NCBI GenBank assembly: GCA_964007475.1
Contig: OZ023273.1
Coordinates: 62,196,108 to 62,260,107, forward strand
Direction of reading: 5' to 3'
Length of the DNA stretch: 64,000 nt
DNA from: Hybos culiciformis
Lineage: Eukaryota; Arthropoda; Insecta; Diptera; Hybotidae
Below, in pieces: positions 22,909-35,919 of this stretch (positions within the stretch are counted from its first letter, which is position 1; the number at the start of each line of letters is the position of its first letter). The translations under genes were made by a program, and so were the position numbers. The notes beneath the pieces are model-generated. The model was not told where the DNA came from. It saw only the letters and a list, made by a program, of their open reading frames with translations, and did not search any database.

Positions 22909-23134
22909 TTATACCCGTTTTACATTGCTTTTTTCATGCCTTTTTCACTACTTTTTTTTATGAAAACCAAAAAAAAAACTCTTTTTTATTCATATAAAAA
23001 GTCCCCTGATCATTTATTTCATTTTTGACATATTTGAAATTTTAAAAGTAAAACAACTGTTTTTTTTTGTTTGTGAAGTTTTTTTCAAAAGTGACAAAAG
23101 GCCTGAAAAAAGAAATGTGTAAAACTGGTATTAT
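22909..23134. mobile_element. Foldback MITE, family C copy 1
   Basis: The left end (ATTATACCCGTTTTACATTG, then a T-rich run and CATGCC) is an imperfect inverted repeat of the right end (GCCTGAAAAAAGAAATGTGT, then AAAACTGGTATTA). The interior (for example CTTTTTTATTCATATAAAAAGT and TTGACATATTTGAAATTTTA) matches the reverse complement of the element at 38671-38880. The target duplication is not readable. A 62-codon open frame across this element is discounted. Confidence 0.72.
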
Positions 23135-23677
23135 TAAACTTATTTATGGAATTTACAAAATCTTTATTATTGTTTTAACGTTCCCTTTCAACTATATTTT
23201 TAATAAACGATATAATGTTTGACTATAATTTTTTTTATTAACTAATTAATTGGTTAATAATAATTGAGAATATATACTTTATTCCATTTATTGGGCATTA
23301 CTTTATTATAAACCTATATTTTTTTCCGTTCAAAAAATTCATTTGATTACTAATATTTGTTTTGTACAAAAAAAAAAGCGAAATAATAATAATGATACTC
23401 AGAAATATGAAGAGTCAACTTAAGATTTAAATTTTTTACATTAAATTTGAAAATAAATACAATGTATAAGTTCCAAAAAATAATTAAGAAACAAATAAAT
23501 TTACTGAAAGGGCCTGGACATTTTATCGTGATTGAATATGTTAGTTACAATTTGTTTTTAACCAGTTTCAGCTCTTATTAATTATAAAACAACTATTATA
23601 AAGTTTACTAACATCTTTGAAAAAATATATAAAATGATATTTGTATTAAAGCAAGAGCTCCCAAAGATAAATTCTGA
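23135..23677. other. AT-rich intergenic DNA, no gene seen
   Basis: No supported coding or repeat structure. The last 60 bp may encode eroded upstream residues of the hAT fragment. Confidence 0.4.
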
Positions 23678-23950
23678 AAATATTTAGCAGAAGATAAATA
23701 TCCGAATCTAAAAAAAATTTCTGAAAATATATACGCCTGTTTTGGTTCGAAATATTTGTGCGAATCAGCATTTTCACAAATGAAAATAATAAAGTCGAAA
23801 TACCGAACTAATTTAACAGACGAACACCCTAAATATTGCCTTCTCCTCTTACTCCTACTTTTAGAAAAAGGAGATCGCAGAGGATTTTTACTGCACGAAG
23901 TAGATCTTATAGAAAAATTAGCTGACACCCCTGGATATACCGTAATATAA
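23678..23950 (+). pseudogene. hAT (ZBED-like) transposase C-terminal fragment
   Basis: The frame opens after a TGA at 23675-23677 and ends at TAA 23948-23950. It encodes KYLAEDKYPNLKKISENIYA, then FGSKYLCESAFSQMKIIKSK, YRTNLTDEHPKYCL and a leucine run. The block YLCE.AFS.MK.IKSKYR..LTDEH is typical of the C-terminal dimerisation domain of ZBED/GTF2IRD2-like hAT proteins. No upstream domain, TIR or target duplication could be identified. The TGA just upstream interrupts a plausible continuation, so this is an old broken copy of a different hAT lineage from the one at 16474. Confidence 0.8.
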
Positions 23951-24571
23951 AACACTAATTTAGTTGGTTTTAACTGACTCTTAAAAATATTATTCTCAAA
24001 TTCTATTATGGTGAAATTCAATGACTATTCATTTCTTGTTTCACAAGAATGTAAAAGAGAATAGGATTTTCGTAAATTTTTTACGTTTGATCTTAATTAT
24101 TCATAACTCCGTTAGTTTCAATCATTGAGATAATAATATATTTGAAAAATAAAATGAAATTTATATTTTAATTAAAATGTATGTCCAATGCTCTTAAGAT
24201 AAAAACAGATAAAAAAAAAATTTAAACAAATCAATTATTGCCGAATCAAAACAAAAATTTCAGAGACCTTACCATTAAGTTATTCTATTAAGTTTACGTT
24301 TAAATATAACTTTCATAATAAAAAGCGAAATTATAAAATGTGAATTACTTGTTCTGTCTAATTGTTTTTTATATAATATATACACACAAAGAATTTAGTT
24401 TACTTTCAATGATAAAAATAAAATATTTTTGTTATTATTAATTTATTTTTTCAAAAAAGCAAAAGAAATTCTTTTATTTTTTATGTTTTAAATACTTTAA
24501 AAAAATATATGTATATAACTAACTTATGCAGATAATATAATTTTTTAAATTTCTATGTGTGTTTTCTAGTT
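23951..24571. other. Intergenic DNA and PAK 3' UTR
   Basis: No gene seen. The PAK 3' UTR (minus strand) should occupy the right part; a minus-strand AATAAA lies at about 24473-24478. Confidence 0.45.
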
Positions 24572-27500
24572 TTAATTTCCTTTTGTTGCTTCTTTGGCTG
24601 CTAGTATTAAAGGTGTTAAACTAGCAAGAGGACGCGCCAATTTCAAAAATGGATGCTAAAAAGATAAATTAAAATAAAATAATTTGAATTATTAATAAGA
24701 AATTAAAGTCTTAATAAAGTTTTATATATATGGAGAGGAAATTTGTTTTCAGTATGAAAAAAAAAAGTCAGTAAATGAAATTATCGTTTTCTTTAACACC
24801 AATAAAAAAAAAATTCTTCACTGAAATGAAAGAAAGAAGATAAAAATTTCTGTAAATTGTTCTTCGCAATTATTTAATTAGTGACAAAGTTTGCAATACA
24901 ATACAACTATAAAAGCCTTTTAATCGAAATCACTGTCATTATTTTTTCATTTCATTTCACAAAAATAGAAAAATATATTAATTTCATTAAAAAAAAATTG
25001 GGACATATTTTAGAACTTCACAGTAAACTCGGGAATATGCTTATATAAGCATCAAAAAAAATTTAGGAAAAACATTTTCCGCAATTAAATGAATAATCCA
25101 ATATTAAATATAGATATTTATAATCAAATTACTTTTAATAATTCGTATGCTCCAGCTCTGCGATCAACGTCAACTTCCAAACATTGATCCAAAAAATCCT
25201 GAAATATTGGTGACAGTTTTTCTTTTTCTTTGATTTCTGGTTTCCCATTTGTTGCTATTAGATATAATGCTTTTAATGGATTTTCGTTCAAATAGGGAGG
25301 CTCGCCTTCAACCATTTCAATTGCCATAATGCCTAATGACCATAAGTCAACCTTTAAAATAATTAAAAATACATTTCAATTATTCCAAATAAAAAATATT
25401 TTGTTTTATACAGTGAATAATAGTGAATATAAATTAAAATCAAATAATTAAAAAATATATTGAATGAAAAATATGGAAAAATAATGTTACAGGATTCTTT
25501 AAAAAACTTTAATGCAGGGAAATTTTGTTTCTAAAATGGATTATTCTTATAATATTGTTTAAAAAAAAATGAAGCTTTCTTTAAATTTATCATTATCGAA
25601 ATTCTAGACATTTAATATTCCATCTTAATTTAATTTATTCTCTTAAAGTTTTGATATTCTCATAAAATAGAAGATACAAATATGTATATAACAAGAAATA
25701 TTGCAAAATTAAATAATGTAAGTCACAAGAATAAAAACTAAATGTTGAAAATTTTGAGATTAAAAATATGAATTATCCGTAACAAATATAATAAAAATAA
25801 AAAATTAGATGAAACGTAAGCTAAGAAGAAATGTATAATGTTGTTTTTTTATGTTATGTACACAAAGTTTTCTCTACCTGAAATGTAAGAAATAATTAGA
25901 AAATACAAATAAATAAAAATATTGTTTATTCTCTAAATCTTAAATATTAATTGTGTTCTATACTTTCACAAAATAAATTTAACTGTGTAAAATCTTTTTA
26001 AAGTATAAAGCAAAAATATTTTTCAATTTAAAGTGCTTTGATGCTCTTCAAGTAAACCATTAATTTGAATTTTATCAATAAATTTATTCATTTCCATAAT
26101 TGCGAGATTTAATGCACGGGCTGTTGGATGTTATCGCAACTATAACAAAATTTCATTAGACTTTTTTTCTTTAAAATTTAATAGAAAATGCGTTATGAAA
26201 TATATTGAATTAAAATTTCGCAAGGATTGTAATAAAGAGGAATTTATTAAAATACGCGTTAACAACAAAAGCACTTTAAAAATTGAAAAACATAATTCCC
26301 AATTAAAAATATGTAGCTAAATAAAAATTTTTTAAAGAATGGAATACAATTTAAAAATTTTAAAGCAAAATTGAAAATTAAATATAATACCTTAGGCCCA
26401 TATTGTTTCCTGGTAACAACTTCCGGTGCCATCCAATATGGTGTACCGACCATTGTTGTACGTTTCGATTGCTCCGGCGATATTTGTGCACAAAAACCAA
26501 AATCAGTTAATTTAACACTACCATCTAATCCCAATAATATATTGTCTGATTTAATATCTCTATGTATAACTTGATTACTATGTAAAAATTCTAATGCTTG
26601 TAATACTTCTCGACACACGGCGGCTATTTGACCTTCGTCCATACATGTTTCTGTAACGACATCAGTCAAAGAACCACCAGGTAAATATTCCATAACAACC
26701 CATAATTCTTCAGCGACTAAATAGCTGTCTAAATAATTAACAACATTTGGGTGCTTATTTTCCCGCATCACTAAAATTTCATTAATAATAAGTTCCTTTT
26801 TTGGTTGCTGTGATAAATTCATTTGCTTTATGGCAACTTCCATTCCAGTTGATGATTCTATTGCTGTGTACACTGTTCCAGAGGCACCTTGACCTATTTT
26901 TTCCATTTTAGTATATTTACGATTTGGATCGCCAACACTTACTATTGTACGCAATTTCTCCAAAATTTCTTCATCAGTCATTTTTTTCTTTTTAACAACC
27001 CCAGTCCTAGATTGAGTAGTTTGGATCTGAGGTGTATTTGTATCTGTAGCTACATTTGATGTGGTTAATGTTGGTGTAATTTGGGAAATTATAGCAGGAA
27101 GAGAAGATAATTTTGTTTCAGATGGTAGTGACACAATGGATAAATTATTTTGTTGTTTTGACAGGTTATCATCGTTATCATCAGTTATTGATTTTGGTTT
27201 TAAAGAAATTGGAGAATCGACAGCACAAATCGATTGATAAACAGATAATGTTTCAGTTGAAGCATATGGTGGTTGCAATTGATTTTGAGTTTCATCATCA
27301 TCAGCGGTTGAAACAATGCAGGAGGAAGAGGAATTAGAAGAATTATTAGTTATTGTTGAAATATGTTGTTGGATAATTGTTGAGTTAGATTTATTATTGA
27401 CAAGACTATTATGTAAGCTAGATGTACTAGTAATATTAGAATTAATATTATTAGTGGCGGTAGTTGTAGTAATTGTATTTTGGTTAGTAACAGTAATTGA

Positions 27501-30500
27501 AGTTAATAATGATATTGTAGTCGAAGCAGTTGTTGTTGCTGTTAGTAAACTTAAGGTTATATTAGAAGAAGGATTTTGATTATTACTTGCGTTATTTTTA
27601 TTCTTATCGAGTGTTGTTGTTGTCGTATTTGTAGTTGTTGTGACTGGAACCTTTGTCTGATGAAATGGTACCGTTGGCGGTTGTTGATGTTGCATTTGGA
27701 AGTTCTGATAATGATTATTCGCATGATGAGGTGAATGTTGAGGCTGGGCCATTTGGTTTGTTGATGATATAATTGTTGTTGGTGACGATATTATTATTGA
27801 TGACGGTGGAGGAGGTGGCGGCAAATCATCTATAGGCCTTGTATAAATTGATTTTGTTCGTTCCGGTCGACTTGCTATCGGAGGAGGTGGTGGAAGAATT
27901 GGTTGATGTTGAATTAAATGCTGTGGTATTATTCCAGTTAATGAGTTTGAAGAAGACTCATCGTCATCATGAGATGAAGATGAATACTGATGATGTTGTG
28001 GCACATGTTGTTGACATAATATTTGTGTGTGTTGGTGTTGTTGATTTTGTTGTTGTTGACTTAATAACGAATGGTGATTTAATTGATGATGTGAATGATG
28101 ATTTAAATGAGTACCGCTTATGCTATTTATTGTTAAACCTCCTCCAACGGACGGACCGTGTGACTCAGAATCAGTTGGTGTACTGCTTGGACTGCTACTA
28201 CTAAGACGGGACAGCGACGATCCTACAAATATTATAATATAATAAAGTACGTATAATTAATGTTTAAAGTTAACTTTGCTACTAAGATCTTGCTTATTTT
28301 CATAGAATACAATACAATTCTTATTTTTATTGAATAAGTACATAAAAAGAACGATATAATCATCACTTTAGGACCCTTTTTGAATGATGATCGATGATTT
28401 TTTGCAAATTTTTATGTACATAAAATGAAATTGCAAGTACCAAAATCGTCAAGCTTTCAAATCAAAAATATATGTTGGTATATATTTAACCAATAAATAT
28501 AACAATTTTTTTCAATGTCCTTTTAAGACTTTATAATTTAGCTTCATATTATTGGAACTATGTAGCTATCTTATTATTTAACTTCTGAAGTGAAGACTTT
28601 AAAAATTCAGTTGAATTTATTTCCACCTAATAAACTATTTTATTCTCACCTGAATGTGTAGTTGTAGCATTCGTCATATACTTCGAACTAGGCCTCTGTT
28701 TACTAGTATTATCAAACCATTTTAATACATCTAATACAGCTTGTGGATTTTTCTTTTGTTCTTGCTTACTAATATTTGAATTCATTAACAATCGTGCCCA
28801 AGCTTCTGGCATTCCCTATGAAAATTTTACAAAAATTATTATTAATATTATATATGAGATTCCAATAAGTAAATAAGTAAATAAATACTTAAAGAAAATA
28901 CTGAAAACAAATAAAAATAAATCATTCACATATCTATTAATATTTGTTATTGTTTAGAATATTTATTTCATTTAAAAAAAATTATTCTTTATATTATATA
29001 TATATTTCTTAATAAGTACAATACATTTCAGTCATCAAATGAGTTAAATTCGTATATTTAAAGTTCAAAATTGACAATAATGTATGTACAAAATACAGTT
29101 TAAAAAAAAAAGTCATGGATTGTGAATTCTAGATACCACGGAATAAATCTACGATTTTATTACTATAATTCTTTTTACATTTTTTATAATTGTACCAAGG
29201 ATTTAAATTTGATAAATTGAAAAGCATAATGCATACTTATTTTCTCGGGTTTGTTCATAACACCTATTATATACATAATTCAATTTGATATATTAATTTA
29301 ATTTGAATCAATCTTGCTTCTCTAAAATAGATTCTTTTCCATTAAAAGAAACCTGAGCAAATTTAAAATGTAACATTAATGTCACATTACATCAACTATT
29401 TATTATAATTTTTTTATGTATTATAAATAACTCAGTTTATTATATTAAAAAAAAAACTCATTAGATTTATCCATTTGTGTATTATATATACTAACTAAAG
29501 TACTATTACAAATACTTTTAATGTGCATGTGATCGGTAAGTTGTATTTACAATCGCAAATTTAGCTCGGTATATGGTATATTACATGCGTCAATACACAT
29601 GTAATTATTTAATTAACTAAATTTTATTTACATTTTCCGTATTAAGTAAATTTTATTTACTTACTTCATTTTGAACTTTTGTTTATTTTTTGCATTGCAA
29701 ATGTATTGATTGCAACTACCTCTCACATGCACATTAAAACAGTATACAAAACATGTTAATAAAATTTGTTATACAGCTCGTTGGGTATATACACAAAAAC
29801 ACATAGACACTTGTCAATATTATATCACTCGACCTAACGGTCTCGTGACTCTTATCTATGTGTTTTTGTGTATACACAACTCGTTGTAATAACAAATTTT
29901 CTTAACATGTGTTGTAATCTACTATTATTGATTTTCAATTTTAGTCGCTACGTTTGTCATTTATTTTTCTTGTCCAGCTTTATTCGAACAAAAATAATTT
30001 TTTAAAAATTTTGAGTGCATAAATAAAAATATTCATGCAAGCTTAAAAATATTATTTTGAATAAATATTTTTGTTTTAAATGATATTTGATTGATTTTTT
30101 ACGCAGTCCTCGTTTATATTATTTAGACATTGAAATAAATCAAAACATTCTGATTTTACATAAAATAGAAAGTTGAGATTAAATTTTAGAAGATATGAAA
30201 ATAAATTTTGAAAAGTTGTACAAAATTTTATATACATATTTATTATTAAAAAAAAAAACATATTTAGTTTTGTTGAGTATTGATTTTCAAAGAGTAATAA
30301 AAAAATCACATTATTCTTCTAAATATGCTTTAAACAAGGAATGACAATTATTTATATAAAAAAAATGTAAAAATAATAAAAATTACAATATTCTCAGTAT
30401 TATTATTGGCAAACAGTTTCGAATTCAAGGAGTAAATCTTACGGATCTGAAATGATATTTTTTTTAAACGAGAACTATAATCTTAATCCAAAACTTAAAA

Positions 30501-33500
30501 AATTGTATTTGCTAAAGATTTCGATTTTTTTTTAAACTCATATTTTGAAATTAATTTGGATGTGGGATAAATATAATTTCGTTAATCTCTACTTAATAAC
30601 GAGACATTTTTCTAATGATTCTTAGTGAAAATATATTGAAAAGTTTAATGTTTAAATAAATCGAATTAAATTTTTGAATTTTATACAAATCAATATCGGT
30701 CAAACAACTTACATATAATTTTTTTTAATAACCTTGACAAATAAAAGTAAATAAACAAAAATTCAAAAATTTTAAATTACACAAAAATATATAATTTTTG
30801 GCAAAAACTATTTAAAATAATTTTTTTCAATCGAAGAACCACTACAATAGATATTCAGGTATCAAAATTTATTTATAAACTTATTTATTTGTTATGTAAC
30901 ATTTGTTTGTTATACTTATATGTATAATAAATAATGAGATTAAACAAATAGGATGCATGACATTGAAAGAGTTGATTTTCTGAAGATTGTTTTTATAAAA
31001 AGTAGTACATAATATTTTAGTACACAGTATATATTTCGGCAAAAAGAAAACAATTAAATCTTTAATAATTTAAAATTCCACAATGTATTATTAAACAATA
31101 TTAAATGAAATATTAAAATTTAAATGAACAGAAAAAAAAATGAAGCAACATCTTTTTTGGTGTTGATTAAAAAATGTGACTGAAACATAGAATTTACAAA
31201 ATTTGATTCCAGATTTTAACTGGAAAGATCCGGATTTCAACTGGAAACTTGTGTTACAATTATTAGTGATACATCAAAAAAACTCTTAAAATCTTGATTT
31301 GTCACAAAAAAATATTTTTTCTAAAATAATGTTAAACTAAAATTGCTGTCTGTTATTTGGATTAAAAAAAAAAATTAAAACCATCTGAAATGGGATTTGT
31401 AGTAAAATAAAATTTTGTTAACGGAAAAGAATTTATCTAGATTTTTTTTTTATAAATATTATATCTAAGTACATAATTCGAAAAATTGTAATCTTCCTAT
31501 TTGTTCTTAGAACTGAAACATAAAAACAAAATAGGTTCTTACATATTATATTCCCATACATTTTAAGCCGAACTCAAAACTATTTTATATATTTACTTAT
31601 ACAATTAAAAAAAAAAAAAACTAAAATAATAGTGCTGCTATGCTATAGTTAATCTCCTGACATTCTAATAGATTGTCTTTATGATTCGACTGAGAGATAA
31701 TATTCACTCTAAAAATTCTATAAATTCACAAACTAACTAAAATTTTGATTTTAACAAATTTTTTACATTAACTTTATATTTTCATCTGTTGTTTAAATGA
31801 AGCAAATAAAAATAAATAAAATTAAGTAAAATCTTTTACTAAAAAGTACTTACTTTTAATGGCTGCTTGGAACAAAAAAAAAAAAGGAAAAATTGTTTTT
31901 TTTTGTTTTTATAAAAAAAGTAAATAATTAAAATCAATTAATTATAAAAAGGAAAATTAAATTAAATTTGAAGAAAAAAAATATTAATATTAAAAGTTGT
32001 TGTTTGTTATGTTCATATAAAATTACAAAAAAAAAACGAAAAACTATAAGAATTTATCAAAGAAGAACCGAAATGTTTGAAAAAAAAAAAAATGTTTTTA
32101 AATGCTTTGTATGAACGAACATTTAATTAAGTTACCTAATGTTAATAAATTTATAATAATAATAATAATGTTAAAATAAATGCTGTCCGATTTGCGAATG
32201 GGTTCAGATCGAAGATTTCCAAAGATTATACACTATAATACGGACCTCACAGAGGCACAATGCTGTTGTAATTATCATTTACATATGTACATAATATATA
32301 TTCTAAAATCACTTAATACATGCGGATTAAAAATGCGGATGCTTGTTAATTATATTTCTCTTAAGTATAAGGACAGAAAGAGGGATTTGAAATAAAGGTT
32401 TTTCATTTGTTTTAACCTCTTATTTCATGTTCAACCTAACCGTTTATCAACTACTCTTTGAAGGATTTTTGACACTTAACAAATTATTTCGATTGTAACA
32501 ATTTATTTCTTCATGTATGTAAAAAAAAATTTTATCTAATGTAGTCAATTGTATTCTGTCACCTTGTTTCTTATTTGTTTATTATTAATTATTATCAAGC
32601 CAAATTGACTCGTACTATAAATAGAACGGAAATACAATTCTAATAATTTTGTAGGGCCAATAAAAATAAAAAAAATATAATAATTTCAAAATTTCCTTAT
32701 ACCGTACCATAATTTTGGTTTATTAGATAACTAGATTGACAAATTACGATACTGCTCTCCGATCATTATAAAAAAAAGTTTCTGATAGTTATTTAAAAAG
32801 TTTTAACCTTCAACCCTTCGATGACCTTTCTATCGAAGAACTCAAATACTGACTCAATTTTTTTTTATGTTCAATGTTCAGTACTTTTTTAATTTATATT
32901 ATATCCAATAATTCTGATTTCGAAAAATTGATTCAGTCCACATTCAAGATTATAAATTTATTTTAAATCTTTCAAATAATTTTTACTTTTTTGAACAATG
33001 CATAGAAAAATATTGACTGATGATTTTACTTTTCTTTATGCGACTAAAATTAGAAGAAATAATAATCATTCGTAAGGTCATCACTAAAAGCTAATAGACC
33101 TTATTTACAGATAAGAATTAGAGATGAATGTCTTTTTATTATAAAAGAATAGTAAGCAAGATGGAATGGATTGCACGTTATTAATTAATTTTATATTTTA
33201 AAAAAATTTAAGAAGAATCTTAAACTAACAAAATTAATTGAATTATGGTAAGTAAGGCCAAATAATATCAGCATTTAAAAAAAAAAATTAAAAGAGCTAT
33301 CTGAATGAATGACTTTTTTAATTTACTATTAAAATATGTATATAGCAATTTAAAAAAAATATTAAAATTTTATTACGAATTAAAACAGAGAAATAAAAAC
33401 GAGTAAGCTCTTCTACAAAAAGTTAAGTTCAACCAACAACAATAAATTTACAATAATGTTATGCATTAGTTCAAAATGCTTAAAATAATGAAAATATAAA

Positions 33501-35257
33501 AAATTAACAAATTAATATTATTTTAGACACAAAATTTATAATTTTAAGAACATTTATATTATATATAATATGTATATTAATTAATTTTTTTCAGACAGAT
33601 ACAAAATGTAAAAATAAAAAAATACGATGAAATGTAACTTCGATGAAATGTATCTGGAATGGAGTCTTTTCTTATTCTGCCCAATATATAAAACTGTTTA
33701 AAAAAAATTATTTCAATCTTATTGACAAGAAATATATCTCTTACAAAAAGTTTAACACATATGTTATTTTCATAGACATCTATCAAATTTTTATTTCACA
33801 AATTTCCACTGCAATAATTTCCATTTTTCATTTTATTTATTACCATAATTTGAAATACTTTTTAAAATTTTATTTTTTTTATTTTATTGAACTATTATGC
33901 ACTAAAGTGTAATATTTATTTAATATTCTTATTAGTGATTTTTTAGGGTCCGCGCAATAACTCATCGGTACTTAACTCATCGGTCGATTTTGGATAAGTT
34001 ATATCCATTTTAACTCATCCGAAAATTTGCCGATGAGTTATATCCTTTGAAATGACATAACTTATCCAACTCAATGCTTATTTGTGATTTGTGACAAAAA
34101 CTTGGGTATTGACTCATTGGCCGATAAGATAAATACATTACATTTACCGACCTGATTGGCTCCATTTTTGTGTTAGCAGTATTGGCAGTGTCTCAGAACG
34201 TGAGAAGGGACACCCTTCGCCCCCTTTTCTTGTTCTGGGACACTCCTTCTACTGCTAACACAAAAATGGGGCCAATCATCGGCCAAGGAATAAGTACCGT
34301 AGTGTTTGTCACAAATAAGCATTGAGGTGGATGAGTTAAAATGGATATAACTTATCCAAAATCGACCGATGAGTTAAGTACCGATGAGTTATTGCACTTC
34401 GCCATTTTTTACCCTAAAAAAAAAATAAAAAACAAATATCGTACAAGAGTAATAATCCCAGATACTTGAAAAATTTTTCAATATCAATTTCTAAAGTAAA
34501 TATTAAGAAAGAACTATTTTCTATAATTGTCTATGAAAAAATTATTATTGGATAAAACCAGATAAACATTTTATATATAATATAAATATTTTTTTTTGTA
34601 TTAAAACCTTTACTTACCGTAAATTCGCCGGTCACTGCATCAAAACCAACATGAACAGTGTGTTCGAAATTAGTTGGATACGAAATGTTTGGTTTTGAAT
34701 CATTATGTGATGGTTTTGAACCTTTTATTTTATTTTTTAATGTTTTCTTTTTCCGATCTGGATCCTCGGGTTCTAAAAAGAAACAATGTTGTAGGATTAA
34801 AATATATGAATGAGGTAATTTGAATAATAATTAACTAGAGATTCTGGTATTTTATTAGTGTAGATAAGATTGAAGGCTTCACAAAGAATACCGATTACTC
34901 TATTTTCAATAAATAAACTTTGTAACTCAAGCTGAAATGATATTGAAGAGTTCGTGGAGTCGATGTGAAAATTCAATTGTTGATAAAATTATTTATTCAG
35001 ATTTTCCTTTGTTTAATAAGTTTTATTGGTAATGGTAAAATCTAAATTGTTTGTGTCGCATTAATTTAAAATAGTGACCTTTTTTTTTTTTTAATAAATT
35101 TAACATTAATATCTGATTCCAATTTAGTTTTTGATTATTTACCTTTTGGTAACGGTCTCATATCAACTGGCGGTCCATCTCCACTTCTATCACTTCCACC
35201 TCTATTACTCGTCAAACGAACAGGTGGTGCAGGTGGTTTGTCTTCCTCGCTAGACAT
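24572..35257 (-). CDS. Pak: p21-activated kinase, group I PAK (6 coding exons, 856 aa)
   Basis: Coding exons in transcript order: 35257-35143, 34772-34618, 28815-28650, 28222-26391, 25351-25133, 24655-24572; all are GT-AG and in frame. The start is [14 protein letters not shown] (ATG at 35257), a proline-rich SH3-binding N-terminus. The CRIB motif [16 protein letters not shown] (residues 68-83) binds Rac/Cdc42-GTP. The autoinhibitory segment [12 protein letters not shown]...VLDVLKWFD follows, then a PIX-binding-like motif [16 protein letters not shown] (262-277) between polyproline runs. The STE20 kinase domain starts at about 581: GQGASG loop, Lys611, HRD Asp701, DFG Asp719, T-loop [15 protein letters not shown] with Thr735. 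The C-terminus is [17 protein letters not shown]. It is about 150 residues longer than fly Pak because of a roughly 265-residue Asn/Thr/Ser/Gln/His-rich linker (about 290-555). It acts in cytoskeletal and adhesion signalling. All catalytic residues are present. Confidence 0.96.
27020..27760 (-). repeat. Low-complexity Thr/Asn/Ser/Gln linker of PAK exon 4
   Basis: Within PAK exon 4 the codons are dominated by ACA/ACT, AAT/AAC, TCA/AGT and CAA, giving runs such as TTTTNTTTTT and SNSSSSC. The segment separates the PIX-binding region from the kinase domain and has no folded-domain features. Its antisense strand keeps several frames open (27113-27579), which explains the plus-strand ORFs there. 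Confidence 0.85.
29709..29925 (+). mobile_element. Foldback MITE, family B copy 1, in PAK intron
   Basis: The left arm (AACATGTTAATAAAATTTG, then TTATACAGCTCGTTG and ACACAAAAACACATAG) is inverted on the right (CTATGTGTTTTTGTGT, then AACTCGTTGTAATAACAAAT and CTTAACATGT). The arms span about 55 bp around a loop containing TATATCACTCGACC. The left outer end TTGCAACTACCTCTC is shared with the second copy at 54375-55148, which lies in the opposite orientation. Outer limits are estimated from that comparison; no clean target duplication was found. Confidence 0.8.
33946..34403 (+). mobile_element. Foldback hAT-like MITE, family A copy 1 (458 bp)
   Basis: The ends GGGTCCGCGCAATAACTCAT and ATGAGTTATTGCACTTCGCC are inverted repeats that extend about 75 bp with few mismatches. 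An 8-bp duplication ATTTTTTA flanks it (33938-33945 and 34404-34411), typical of hAT. The arms contain several copies of AACTCATCSG or its complement, and the centre is a GC-richer hairpin (TTTTGTGTTAGCAGT facing ACTGCTAACACAAAA). There is no coding capacity. It lies in PAK intron 2. It is 91 bp shorter than copy 2; one lost segment lies between direct repeats of GGATGAGTTA. Confidence 0.92.
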
Positions 35258-35915
35258 TATAACTTTTTTTTTTCTTTCAAAATATTAAGTAAATTGTTGA
35301 TCGTTATTCTTTAAATTAAAGAAGAAATTACGAATAAAAATCAACTTCTTGTTTGATTTCGCCTTTTTTTATTAATGATTAATGCTTTTGTTCTTATTGA
35401 TAACTAAAAAGAGAAAAAAATAATATAAATTAAAATTTATATTAAAATCTGTTTATGTAATTGAAATTTATTTATTTATCTCATATAAATAAAAATTAAA
35501 TATCTGTTTGTTCCTAATGTAATATTTCCGAAAGTTCGTCACCAACTACTGTGAAATTATGACACAACTTGCATTCGAAGACCGGTGTGTTTATATATAT
35601 TCCTTTATAAGATATAATATGTCACACAACAAAAAAAAATTAAAAATTGTGTAAGTGTTTATTATATTTACTTATCTTTACGATAAAATATAATTTGATT
35701 AAATTAATCTTTTTTGTTGATTTCAATTAAAAATTCTAATATTGAATTATGAGATTATTTTAACTTTTTAACATTAAAATATTTATTTATGAATTTTTTG
35801 AAAGACAGCACCAAAAATGATACGAAATTTCATGCATCTTATTTAAAAACAATAGTTGTTTAATAATTAATTAAATAATGGTTTTTGGAAGTCGATACAC
35901 AATATTTTAAAAACT
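35258..35915. other. 5' flank of PAK
   Basis: AT-rich. It should hold the PAK 5' UTR and perhaps its promoter (minus strand), but no decisive element is visible. Confidence 0.4.
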
Positions 35916-35919
35916 TTAA

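Larger units (their letters stand above)
28816..34617 (-). other. PAK intron 2 (5.8 kb) with nested repeats
   Basis: This intron separates the exon ending in the CRIB motif from the exon with the autoinhibitory segment. Apart from the two foldback elements annotated at 29709-29925 and 33946-34403 it shows only AT-rich sequence. Short ORFs on either strand (32180-32395 +, 33577-33786 -, 33643-33912 +) have no domain signatures. Confidence 0.85.

Noticed and set aside
22840..23028. 62-codon plus-strand ORF with Phe-rich hydrophobic stretch
   Set aside because: Overlaps foldback family C copy 1; the hydrophobic run is translated poly-T.
23608..24021. 137-codon minus-strand ORF
   Set aside because: Antisense shadow of the hAT fragment at 23678-23950; non-conserved composition.
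27113..28204. Three plus-strand ORFs of 74-121 codons
   Set aside because: Antisense to PAK exon 4; Val/Leu/Ile-rich because they read ACA/AAT/CAA codons in reverse.
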